Of a stretch of DNA of 5,986 nt, positions 1 to 5,582 are shown in pieces. A program made the translations under genes and the position numbers. Position 1 is the first letter of the stretch. Every line of letters begins with the position of its first letter. This DNA comes from Moraxellaceae bacterium UBA2031 (lineage in GTDB: Bacteria > Pseudomonadota > Gammaproteobacteria > Pseudomonadales > Moraxellaceae), in assembly GCA_002333145.1 (NCBI GenBank), contig DDBN01000045.1:1781-7766 (forward strand), in the 5' to 3' direction. The notes beneath the pieces were generated by a model. The model was not told the origin of the DNA, did not search any database, and saw nothing but the letters and a program-made list of their open reading frames with translations.

Positions 1-408
1 AATCATGTTGGCATCCCATGGCTTGTCGCCAGCAAGGATGGTTTTTTCCAGACACCATTCGTATTCGGCTTCGGTCTCGCCCTTCCAAGCAAACACGGGA
101 ATGCCGGCGGCGGCGATGGCGGCAGCGGCGTGATCCTGTGTCGAGAAAATATTGCAGGAAGACCAGCGTACTTCTGCACCCAAGTCCACCAGTGTCTCAA
201 TGAGCACGGCGGTCTGGATGGTCATGTGAATGCAGCCCATAATTTTTGCGCCTGCCAGCGGTTTGCTGGCAGCGTACTTACGGCGCAGACCCATGAGGGC
301 AGGCATTTCGGTTTCGGCGAGGATGATTTCCTTGCGGCCAAAATCGGCCAAGGAAATATCGGCTACTTTGTAATCAGTGAAAGTGTTCAGGTCGACTTTA
401 ATAGTCAT
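1..408 (-). CDS. ahcY: Adenosylhomocysteinase (S-adenosylhomocysteine hydrolase), N-terminal part, cut by window edge
   Basis: This cytosolic, NAD-dependent enzyme splits S-adenosylhomocysteine into adenosine and homocysteine, closing the activated-methyl cycle and removing the product inhibitor of methyltransferases. Only the first 136 codons are present; the frame is open to base 1 and continues outside the window. The translation starts MTIKVDLNTFTDYKVADISL. It carries the family's N-terminal substrate-domain signatures: AETEMPALM (residues 31-39), CIHMTIQTAVLIETL (59-73) and SCNIFSTQDHAAAAIA (84-99), the last matching the first conserved SAH-hydrolase signature. The NAD-binding domain lies beyond the edge. 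The ATG at 408-406 is chosen because the product begins as expected for the family and GGAGA lies nine to ten bases upstream. The 5' leader holds an SAH riboswitch and an SD-sequestering hairpin, so expression is probably turned on by its own substrate. No frameshift or missing key residue is visible in this part. Confidence 0.96.
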   Translation of the reverse strand, partial: MTIKVDLNTFTDYKVADISLADFGRKEIILAETEMPALMGLRRKYAASKPLAGAKIMGCIHMTIQTAVLIETLVDLGAEVRWSSCNIFSTQDHAAAAIAAAGIPVFAWKGETEAEYEWCLEKTILAGDKPWDANMI

Positions 409-409
409 G

Positions 410-445
410 GCGTCATTCTCCATGGAAGGATCAGAAAAATGACGC
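410..445 (-). promoter_or_regulatory. Hairpin sequestering the ahcY Shine-Dalgarno (likely expression platform)
   Basis: Read on the minus strand, GCGUCAUUUUUC (445-434) can pair with GGAGAAUGACGC (421-410). This gives 12 consecutive pairs, two of them G-U, around a 12-nt loop. The 3' arm contains the whole GGAGA ribosome-binding site and ends one base before the ahcY ATG, so the folded form should block initiation. It lies downstream of the SAH aptamer, where a translational expression platform would be expected. An upstream GAGUGAC (461-455) can pair with GUCAUUU inside the 5' arm (443-437) and could act as an anti-sequester strand. The pairing is seen directly; the regulatory role is inferred. 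Confidence 0.7.
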
Positions 446-465
446 GGCAGGGAGGTCACTCAATG

Positions 466-495
466 GCTCGCCAACCGCATCAGGGTCAAGCGAGC
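466..495 (-). promoter_or_regulatory. Hairpin competing with the SAH riboswitch pseudoknot (putative OFF-state helix)
   Basis: On the minus strand GCUCGC (495-490) is perfectly complementary to GCGAGC (471-466), six pairs across an 18-nt loop. The upstream arm overlaps four bases of the 3' pseudoknot strand of the aptamer (497-492), so this helix and the ligand-bound fold exclude each other. It is a plausible ligand-free conformation that links aptamer folding to the SD hairpin further downstream. Six-base matches can occur by chance in GC-rich DNA, so the role remains a hypothesis. Confidence 0.4.
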
Positions 496-580
496 GCAGT
501 TACAACCGGACAGCTTGCCAAGGCAAAGCACCGGAACCCGAGCCTGGCGGAAGGGGATTCCGTCGCAGCGCTCCTCGAGA
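490..580 (-). promoter_or_regulatory. S-adenosylhomocysteine (SAH) riboswitch aptamer in the ahcY leader
   Basis: The minus strand reads CUCGAGGAGCGCUGCGAC (579-562) and later GCCAGGCUCGGG (548-537) and AACUGCGCUCGC (501-490), the conserved blocks of the SAH riboswitch class. P1 is CUCGAG (579-574) paired with CUCGGG (542-537), six pairs with one G-U. The pseudoknot is GAGCGC (573-568) paired with GCGCUC (497-492), six perfect pairs. A hairpin CGGAA/UUCCG (562-558 with 552-548) lies between the P1 strands. A variable hairpin follows, with CCGG/CCGG (534-531 with 509-506) closing GCUUUGCC/GGCAAGC (529-522 with 519-513). The class is known to sit upstream of ahcY in proteobacteria and to raise expression on binding SAH. 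It begins a few bases after the predicted transcription start and lies about 80 nt ahead of the ahcY ATG. Confidence 0.93.
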
Positions 581-588
581 GTGGAGGT

Positions 589-617
589 ATTCTAACTGCG
601 AATTTGGCGGCTGCCCA
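589..617 (-). promoter_or_regulatory. Putative sigma70-type promoter of ahcY
   Basis: On the minus strand a -10 hexamer TAGAAT (594-589, five of six consensus bases) follows a weak -35 TGGGCA (617-612, four of six) with a 17-bp spacer. The predicted start near 582 falls just before the first base of riboswitch helix P1 at 579, so the transcript would open directly with the aptamer. That position is the main reason to believe it. Confidence 0.55.
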
Positions 618-730
618 TCCCTCTTGCGCTCGATTGAGCACGGACTGTTGCAGAGGCTGATGCAGAGCAGGGTGTTTCGCCGCCATTACGCGGTACACTG
701 AGCCATTATTACTGATCTGGAGTGGTGGAC

Positions 731-991
731 ATGACCCGTAAACTGACCGAACAGAAGATGGCCGCGCTCAAGGCTTCGCTGCAGCCTCAACATCTGGATG
801 CGGGCCAGCAGAATACCCTGCATGCGGAGCTGGATGCGCTAGAGCTTCGGCTACAGGCACAGTTACCCCCAGATGTAGAGACGCTGGAAGCCCAGCTACA
901 AGAGTGGGAGGCCCGTATGGCCGTGGAGCATCCGGTGCTTACGTCGGTGATTACAGATGCACTGCAGAAGCTGTCGGCGATGGGCATCTAA
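731..991 (+). CDS. Small DUF4404-family-like protein (86 aa), function unknown
   Basis: This is a short, soluble, acidic, helix-rich protein with no signal peptide or membrane segment. It starts MTRKLTEQKMAALKASL, has leucine-rich helical stretches suited to a coiled coil (roughly residues 28-45 and 52-65) separated by a PPDVE turn, and ends with the block EHPVLTSVITDALQKLSAMGI. That C-terminal pattern (HP-L ... L--MGI) and the size resemble the DUF4404 family as I remember it from Pseudomonas-type bacteria. No function is established for the family. The ATG at 731 is preferred over in-frame GTGs at 722 and 725 because GGAG (719-722) lies eight bases upstream of it. No convincing promoter was found; TACACT at 694-699 is a possible -10 without a good -35. 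The gene converges on metK and shares its terminator. It lies back-to-back with ahcY across the riboswitch leader. Confidence 0.82.
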   Translation: MTRKLTEQKMAALKASLQPQHLDAGQQNTLHAELDALELRLQAQLPPDVETLEAQLQEWEARMAVEHPVLTSVITDALQKLSAMGI

Positions 992-1019
992 TCACAAAGA
1001 CCTGATGTGCTCAGACAAC

Positions 1020-1048
1020 AAAAAGCCCGGCACATGACCGGGCTTTTT
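1020..1048. terminator. Bidirectional intrinsic terminator between the DUF4404-like gene and metK
   Basis: AAAAAGCCCGG (1020-1030) is a perfect inverted repeat of CCGGGCTTTTT (1038-1048), with a 7-base loop. The GC-rich core is flanked by A5 and T5, so both strands give a hairpin followed by a U-tract. It sits 28 bases after the plus-strand stop codon and 17 bases after the minus-strand metK stop, so it can serve both converging genes. Confidence 0.93.
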
Positions 1049-1064
1049 GCTATTCAGGAAGGTC

Positions 1065-2294
1065 TTATTTCAGGCCGGCTTTGCTGCGGAGCTCATCGGC
1101 CTTGTCGGTGCGTTCCCAGGTAAAGGCGGTGGCCTTGTGGGTCTTTTGCAGGATCTTGCTACCGTCACGCACTTCGTAATCGTAAGTGTGCTCATAAGGC
1201 GTGCGGCCAAAGTGGCCATAGCTCGCCGTTGGCCGGTAGATCGGGTGCAGCAGATCGAGCTGTTTCACCAAGCCATAAGGACGCAGTTCAAAGGTATCGC
1301 GGATCAAGGCGATGAGCTTTTCATCGCTCACCTTGCCGGTGCCAAAGGTATTGACCGAGATCGAGGTAGGCTGAGCCACACCAATGGCATAGGACACCTG
1401 AATTTCGCAGCGCTCAGCAAGGCCGGCCGCCACAACGTTCTTGGCGACATAGCGGCCCGCGTAGGCAGCAGAACGGTCAACCTTGGACGGATCTTTGCCG
1501 GAGAAGGCGCCGCCACCGTGGCGCGCCATGCCGCCGTAGGTGTCGACAATGATCTTGCGTCCGGTCAGGCCGCAATCGCCCATGGGGCCGCCAATTTCAA
1601 AGCGGCCGGTGGGGTTGATGAAGTATTTAGTGTCCTTCGTCAGCCATTCGGCAGGCAGTACCTTCTTGATGATCTCGTCCATCACGCCGGCTTCAATGTC
1701 GGCATTGCTGACGCTGGTATCGTGCTGAGTGGACAGCACCACCGCGTCTATTGCGACGGGCATACCGTTTTCATAACGGAAGGTGATCTGCGACTTGGCA
1801 TCCGGGCGCAGCCACGGCAGCAGGCCAGACTTGCGCACTTGGGCCTGGCGCTCGACCAAGCGGTGCGAGTACAGAATCGGGGCGGGCATCAGTGAGTCGG
1901 TTTCGCTAGTAGCGTAGCCGAACATCAGGCCTTGGTCGCCGGCGCCCTGATCTTCGGGTTTGGCACGGTCTACTCCCTGATTAATGTCAGGCGACTGCTG
2001 GCCGATTAGATTGAGCACGCCACAGGTCTTGCCATCGAAGCAGACCTCGGAAGAGTCATAGCCAATGTCGAGGATGACCTGGCGGATGATCTTTTCGTAA
2101 TCGACCGTGGCGGTGGTGGTGATTTCACCCGCCACGATAGCAACGCCCGTCTTCACCAGTGTTTCGCAGGCGACCCGAGCAAACTGATCCTGGGCGATGA
2201 TGGCATCAAGAATGGCGTCCGAGATTTGGTCGGCCATTTTGTCCGGATGGCCTTCGGATACGGATTCAGACGTAAAAACGGAATACTCAGACAT
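1065..2294 (-). CDS. metK: S-adenosylmethionine synthetase (methionine adenosyltransferase), 409 aa
   Basis: This cytosolic enzyme makes S-adenosylmethionine from methionine and ATP, releasing phosphate and pyrophosphate; the family works as a tetramer with Mg and K ions. The N terminus has SESVSEGHPDK (residues 9-19, with the catalytic-loop His16 and Asp18). The signature GAGDQG follows at 117-122, and the P-loop-like GGGAFSGKDPSKVDRS at 260-275. The C terminus has GHFGR (360-364) and FTWERTDKADELR (391-403). All three repeated domains are present and no key residue is missing. It is about 25 residues longer than the E. coli enzyme (384 aa); the extra length is an insertion of roughly 20-25 residues after GHFGR. 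The ATG at 2294 is supported by AAGGAGA (2308-2302), eight bases upstream of it. It is transcribed divergently from tkt. No SAM riboswitch consensus was recognised upstream. Its product feeds the methyl cycle that ahcY, on the same strand further along, completes. Confidence 0.98.
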   Translation of the reverse strand: MSEYSVFTSESVSEGHPDKMADQISDAILDAIIAQDQFARVACETLVKTGVAIVAGEITTTATVDYEKIIRQVILDIGYDSSEVCFDGKTCGVLNLIGQQSPDINQGVDRAKPEDQGAGDQGLMFGYATSETDSLMPAPILYSHRLVERQAQVRKSGLLPWLRPDAKSQITFRYENGMPVAIDAVVLSTQHDTSVSNADIEAGVMDEIIKKVLPAEWLTKDTKYFINPTGRFEIGGPMGDCGLTGRKIIVDTYGGMARHGGGAFSGKDPSKVDRSAAYAGRYVAKNVVAAGLAERCEIQVSYAIGVAQPTSISVNTFGTGKVSDEKLIALIRDTFELRPYGLVKQLDLLHPIYRPTASYGHFGRTPYEHTYDYEVRDGSKILQKTHKATAFTWERTDKADELRSKAGLK

Positions 2295-2311
2295 GCGAAT
2301 GTCTCCTTTGG

Positions 2312-2335
2312 ATGGCCCGTTTCAGGCGGGCACAT
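2312..2335 (-). promoter_or_regulatory. Stem-loop just upstream of the metK ribosome-binding site
   Basis: On the minus strand AUG-U-GCCCG (2335-2327) pairs with CGGGC-CAU (2319-2312): eight pairs with one bulged U and a 7-nt loop. The stem ends three bases before the AAGGAGA Shine-Dalgarno (2308-2302). It could be a leader structure affecting metK translation or mRNA stability. It matches no riboswitch I recognise and may be incidental in GC-rich sequence. Confidence 0.4.
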
Positions 2336-2541
2336 GGGTTACCCGGAGGCCGAAGGAGTCAAAGCGCACCAGGAGGAGCGGCGATAGTACCGGGAACCGG
2401 AGGTGCTTGCATCCTGAACAAATCGCCAAGCAAGGTGATTTTTGGCTGTTTGGCGGGAGTGAGGCAGAGGTTTCTTCCGGCGGGGGTTTCAGGGACAATA
2501 TGCCCTCATTTTCCCGACCTAACCTTGGCCGGGAATCACCC

Positions 2542-2553
2542 GTCTCCGGAGAC
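2542..2553 (+). promoter_or_regulatory. 12-bp perfect palindrome containing the tkt Shine-Dalgarno
   Basis: GTCTCCGGAGAC is a perfect 12-bp palindrome. Its right half contains GGAGA (2548-2552), the only good ribosome-binding site ahead of the tkt ATG at 2558, and this decides that start. As DNA it could be an operator half-site pair. As RNA it could form a small GUCU/AGAC stem with a CCGG loop that partly hides the SD. Confidence 0.55.
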
Positions 2554-2557
2554 CTCG

Positions 2558-4564
2558 ATGCCCGCCGCCCCTCTTCCCGAACGCCGCTTTGCCAATGCCA
2601 TCCGCGCCCTTGCTATGGACGCCGTGCAAAAGGCCAATTCCGGCCATCCGGGTGCTCCTATGGGCATGGCAGATATCGCCGAAGTCTTGTGGCGCGGTCC
2701 TTTCCGGCACAATCCGGTGAATCCGCAGTGGGCCAACCGTGACCGCTTTGTGCTCTCCAACGGCCATGGCTCCATGTTGCAGTATGCCCTGCTGCATTTG
2801 ACCGGTTATGACCTGTCTATTGATGACCTAAAGAACTTCCGCCAGCTGCACAGCAGAACGCCGGGCCATCCCGAGTACGGCTATGCCCCGGGGATTGAGA
2901 CCACTACTGGGCCATTGGGCCAAGGCCTCGCCAATGCAGTGGGTATGGCGATTGCTGAAAAAACGTTGGCGGCACAATTCAATCGTGACGGTTTTCCGGT
3001 GGTGGATCACCACACTTATTGTTTCTTGGGCGACGGTTGCCTGATGGAAGGCATCTCACACGAAGTCTCTTCGCTGGCCGGCACGCTCAAGCTGGGTAAG
3101 TTGGTGGCGTTTTATGATGACAACGGCATTTCCATTGATGGTGAAGTGGAAGGCTGGTTCAGTGATGACACAAAAAAGCGTTTTGAAGCGTACGGCTGGC
3201 AGGTGATTGGCCGTATTGATGGCCATGACAGCGAAGAAATTCGTGCCGCCATACAAAAAGCGCACAACGAACCGAACAAGCCCACGCTGATTATGTGCCG
3301 CACGGTGATCGGTGCCGGTTCACCTAACAAGCAAGGCAAAGAAGATTGCCACGGTGCGCCATTGGGCGATGCCGAAATTGCATTAACCCGTAAAGCATTG
3401 GGATGGGATTACGCGCCGTTCGAGGTGCCTGCCGATATTTATGAGGCATGGGATTGCAAGGCCAAGGGCGATGCATTGGAGACGCAATGGAATTCGCTGT
3501 TCCGTGCTTACGAGCAAAAGCATCCCGCGTTGGCCAGTGAGTTGCAGCGTCGCATCAAGGGCGATTTGCCAAGTGACTTTGCTGCCAAGGCCGATGCCTG
3601 GATTGCGGCCTGTGCCGAGAAGGGTGAAACAATTGCCAGCCGTAAGGCTTCGCAAAATACGCTGAATGCATTTGGCCCACTGCTGCCAGAATTGCTGGGC
3701 GGCTCTGCGGATCTGGCCGGTTCCAACCTTACGCTGTGGAAGGGCTGTCACGGTATTCAGGACGATGCGGCGGGCAACTATATTTACTACGGTGTGCGCG
3801 AGTTTGGTATGAGCGCCATCATGAATGGTATCGCTCTGCATGGCGGATTTGTTCCCTATGGCGCAACCTTCCTGATCTTCATGGAATATGCGCGCAATGC
3901 GGTGCGTATGGCAGCGCTAATGAAGCAGCGTGTCATTCATGTCTACACGCATGACTCCATTGGTCTTGGTGAAGATGGCCCAACCCATCAGCCGGTTGAA
4001 CAGTTGGCATCACTGCGTGGCACGCCAAATGTGAGCGTGTGGCGTCCGGCTGATACGGTGGAATCAGCCGTTTCATGGAAGGCCGCACTTGAGCGAAACG
4101 ACGGCCCGACCGCGTTGATTTTTTCACGACAGAATTTGCCACATCAGTCGCGCACAGCGCAGCAACTTGCGGATATTGCGCGCGGTGGTTATGTGTTGGT
4201 GAAAGAAAGCGGAGCGCAGGTGGACGCCGTCATTATCGCGACCGGCTCTGAAATTGGTTTGGCTGTTGAGGCACAAAAACAACTAGCGGCCGCCGGTAAA
4301 TCAGTGCGCGTGGTATCGCTGCCCTCTGTTGATGTATTTATGGCGCAGGATGTTTCCTATCGCGATAGCGTATTGCCACCGGCTGTTCGTGCCCGCGTGG
4401 TTGTTGAGGCATCGCACGTGGACTACTGGTGGAAGTTTGCCGGTTTGGATGGCCGCGTTATCGGTATGAGTACCTTTGGCGAGTCGGCCCCTGCACCGCA
4501 ACTGTATACGCATTTTGGCATTACCACGGAGGCGGTTATCGCCGCCGTGAGCGAATTGGTTTAA
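2558..4564 (+). CDS. tkt: Transketolase, 668 aa
   Basis: Transketolase is a thiamine-diphosphate enzyme that moves two-carbon ketol units between sugar phosphates (for example xylulose-5-P and ribose-5-P) in the non-oxidative pentose phosphate pathway; it acts as a cytosolic homodimer. Visible landmarks are SGHPGAPMG (residues 28-36, His30), SNGHGS (67-72), the ThDP/Mg motif GDGCLMEG (158-165) with the following DDNGISIDG (187-195), CHGAPLG (264-270), SRKAS (361-365) and GGSADLAGSNLT (381-392). In the pyrimidine domain are GVREFGM with catalytic Glu415, then THDSIGLGEDGPTHQPVEQ (464-482) and SRQNLP (523-528). All sit about four residues after their E. coli TktA counterparts (663 aa), so it is full length. 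The ATG at 2558 gives a family-length protein and has GGAGA five bases upstream; the frame is open further back to 2312, but that part is unlike any transketolase. It heads the tkt-gap-pgk cluster, with 7 bp to the next gene. Confidence 0.97.
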   Translation: MPAAPLPERRFANAIRALAMDAVQKANSGHPGAPMGMADIAEVLWRGPFRHNPVNPQWANRDRFVLSNGHGSMLQYALLHLTGYDLSIDDLKNFRQLHSRTPGHPEYGYAPGIETTTGPLGQGLANAVGMAIAEKTLAAQFNRDGFPVVDHHTYCFLGDGCLMEGISHEVSSLAGTLKLGKLVAFYDDNGISIDGEVEGWFSDDTKKRFEAYGWQVIGRIDGHDSEEIRAAIQKAHNEPNKPTLIMCRTVIGAGSPNKQGKEDCHGAPLGDAEIALTRKALGWDYAPFEVPADIYEAWDCKAKGDALETQWNSLFRAYEQKHPALASELQRRIKGDLPSDFAAKADAWIAACAEKGETIASRKASQNTLNAFGPLLPELLGGSADLAGSNLTLWKGCHGIQDDAAGNYIYYGVREFGMSAIMNGIALHGGFVPYGATFLIFMEYARNAVRMAALMKQRVIHVYTHDSIGLGEDGPTHQPVEQLASLRGTPNVSVWRPADTVESAVSWKAALERNDGPTALIFSRQNLPHQSRTAQQLADIARGGYVLVKESGAQVDAVIIATGSEIGLAVEAQKQLAAAGKSVRVVSLPSVDVFMAQDVSYRDSVLPPAVRARVVVEASHVDYWWKFAGLDGRVIGMSTFGESAPAPQLYTHFGITTEAVIAAVSELV

Positions 4565-4571
4565 ACCGCAG

Positions 4572-5579
4572 ATGACCTTGCGCGTAGCAATAAATGGTTA
4601 CGGCCGTATTGGCCGTAATGTTCTGCGCGCCTACTTTGAAAACGGCGCTGATCCGGCGCTGCAGTTTGTCGCGATCAATGACCTTGGCGATGCGGAGGCG
4701 CTGGCGCATCTCACGCGCTATGACAGCACACATGGTCGCTTTGCTGGGAAGGTATCGTTGACGGGCAATATGCTCGACATCAATGGCCATGCCATCCGTC
4801 TGTTTAGCATGCCAGCGCCAGAACGGTTGCCTTGGGCCGAGCTGGATGTTGATGTGGTGCTGGAGTGTACGGGCCAGTTTCGTGCGCGTGCCGAAGCGGC
4901 GCGGCATCTTCAGGCCGGCGCCAAGAAAGTCATCATTGGTGCTGCACCGTTTGATGAGGTGGATGCCACGCTGGTGTTTGGGGTAAACCACGACACGGTG
5001 CAGGCGGAGCATTGCATTATTTCCAGCGTGTCTTGCACTACACACGCGCTGGTGCCTTTAGTAAAAATTCTCGACGAAGCGTTTGGTATTGAGTCTGGCA
5101 TGGTCACCGAAATTCATGCGGTCACCTCAGATCAGGTGGTGCTGGATCGCACACATCGCGATTTGCGCCGCGCCCGTGCTGCGGGTGTGAATATCATTCC
5201 AACAACGTCGAGCAGCATAGGTGCACTGCGCCGAGTGCTGCCAGAGTTGGGTGAGCGTATCGAAGGTAATTCCTTACGTGTTCCTACACAGAACGTTGCG
5301 GCCATTGATTTTAGTTTTGTTAGTAAAACGGCCGTGACTGTTGAAGGCATCAATGCCCTGTTTGCAGAAAAAGCGAAAGGCGATTATCGCCGTATTCTTG
5401 ATTATTGTGACGAGCTACTGGTATCGAGTGATTTTAATCATTCGCCGTTCTCGCTGATTTTTGATGCCACCGAATCTCGCGTTGTGGGTCGTCAGGCAAA
5501 AGTGCTGGTCTGGTATGACAACGAATGGGGTTATGCCAATCGGCTGCTGGATTTATGTAAATATTTAAGCAAGGAGTAA
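4572..5579 (+). CDS. gap: Type I glyceraldehyde-3-phosphate dehydrogenase family protein (GAPDH or erythrose-4-phosphate dehydrogenase), 335 aa, unusual active-site loop
   Basis: Enzymes of this family oxidise glyceraldehyde-3-P to 1,3-bisphosphoglycerate (GAPDH) or erythrose-4-P to 4-phosphoerythronate (Epd, pyridoxal phosphate synthesis). The Rossmann domain has NGYGRIGR (8-15) and AINDLGD (34-40) with Asp37, which favours NAD, then YDSTHGRF (50-57) and LPWAELDVDVVLECTG (86-101). Catalytic Cys155 and His182 are present, as are Thr185, Asp187, Arg236 (LRVPTQN) and WYDNEWGYANR (314-324). The nucleophile loop is SSVSCTTHALVP, whereas most members read SNASCTTNC(L/I)(A/V)P, so the Asn and second Cys after CTT are His and Ala. 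HAYTNDQ is HAVTSDQ, and the phosphate-site TTTGAA is TTSSSI. HAVT, RRARAA and NIIPTT look more like GAPDH, while the place between tkt and pgk is where Pseudomonas has epd; substrate is therefore uncertain. No clear SD precedes the ATG, which lies 7 bp after the tkt stop, suggesting translational coupling. Confidence 0.88.
   Translation: MTLRVAINGYGRIGRNVLRAYFENGADPALQFVAINDLGDAEALAHLTRYDSTHGRFAGKVSLTGNMLDINGHAIRLFSMPAPERLPWAELDVDVVLECTGQFRARAEAARHLQAGAKKVIIGAAPFDEVDATLVFGVNHDTVQAEHCIISSVSCTTHALVPLVKILDEAFGIESGMVTEIHAVTSDQVVLDRTHRDLRRARAAGVNIIPTTSSSIGALRRVLPELGERIEGNSLRVPTQNVAAIDFSFVSKTAVTVEGINALFAEKAKGDYRRILDYCDELLVSSDFNHSPFSLIFDATESRVVGRQAKVLVWYDNEWGYANRLLDLCKYLSKE
5571..5576 (+). promoter_or_regulatory. 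Shine-Dalgarno of pgk, inside the last codons of the upstream gene
   Basis: AAGGAG forms the last two sense codons (Lys-Glu) of the GAPDH-family gene and lies six bases before GTG at 5583. This spacing supports the GTG start over the in-frame ATG at 5598, which would be 21 bases from it. Confidence 0.85.
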
Positions 5580-5582
5580 GCG

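Larger units (their letters stand above)
2295..2557. other. Divergent metK / tkt intergenic region
   Basis: This 263-bp region must carry the promoters of both metK and the tkt operon, but no strong sigma70 pair was found on either strand. The best candidates are GACAAT (2494-2499) on the plus strand and TACTAT (2391-2386) on the minus strand, each four of six for -10 and without a good -35. Plus-strand SD-like strings (AAGGAG near 2353, AGGAGG near 2371) are not followed by usable starts. None of the known SAM riboswitch cores was recognised. A hairpin next to the metK SD and a palindrome at the tkt SD are listed separately. Confidence 0.6.

Noticed and set aside
447..461. Possible intrinsic terminator in the ahcY leader (GAGUGAC ... 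GUCAUUUUU, minus, about 461-435)
   Set aside because: The stem is short, has two G-U pairs, an 11-nt loop and no GC-rich core; the 12-bp SD-sequestering stem over the same bases is much stronger, so it is treated only as a possible anti-sequester pairing.
130..660. 176-codon plus-strand open frame across the ahcY start and riboswitch
   Set aside because: It is antisense to ahcY and to the structured leader; the riboswitch conservation explains the sequence better, and no family features are seen.
1047..1895. 282-codon plus-strand open frame opposite metK
   Set aside because: It runs antisense to an unambiguous metK, begins inside the terminator, has no SD, and its product is unlike a known protein; long antisense frames are expected in GC-rich coding DNA.
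2408..2445. Inverted repeats CTTGC/GCAAG and CGCCAA/TTGGCG in the metK-tkt intergenic region
   Set aside because: Arms of five to six bases around 15-20 nt loops are weak and overlap each other; no known operator or riboswitch pattern was matched.
2312..2557. In-frame upstream extension of tkt (82 codons from an ATG at 2312)
   Set aside because: It resembles no transketolase N terminus, it would overlap the metK leader and SD on the other strand, and the ATG at 2558 has a proper SD and gives family length.
2197..2742. Plus-strand open frame (181 codons) spanning the metK start and the tkt start
   Set aside because: It overlaps both genuine genes in another frame, has no well-placed SD and shows no recognisable domain.
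4536..5045. 169-codon minus-strand open frame opposite the GAPDH-family gene
   Set aside because: It is a mirror of a well-supported coding gene, with no SD or recognisable protein features. The same applies to 3383-3841 opposite tkt.
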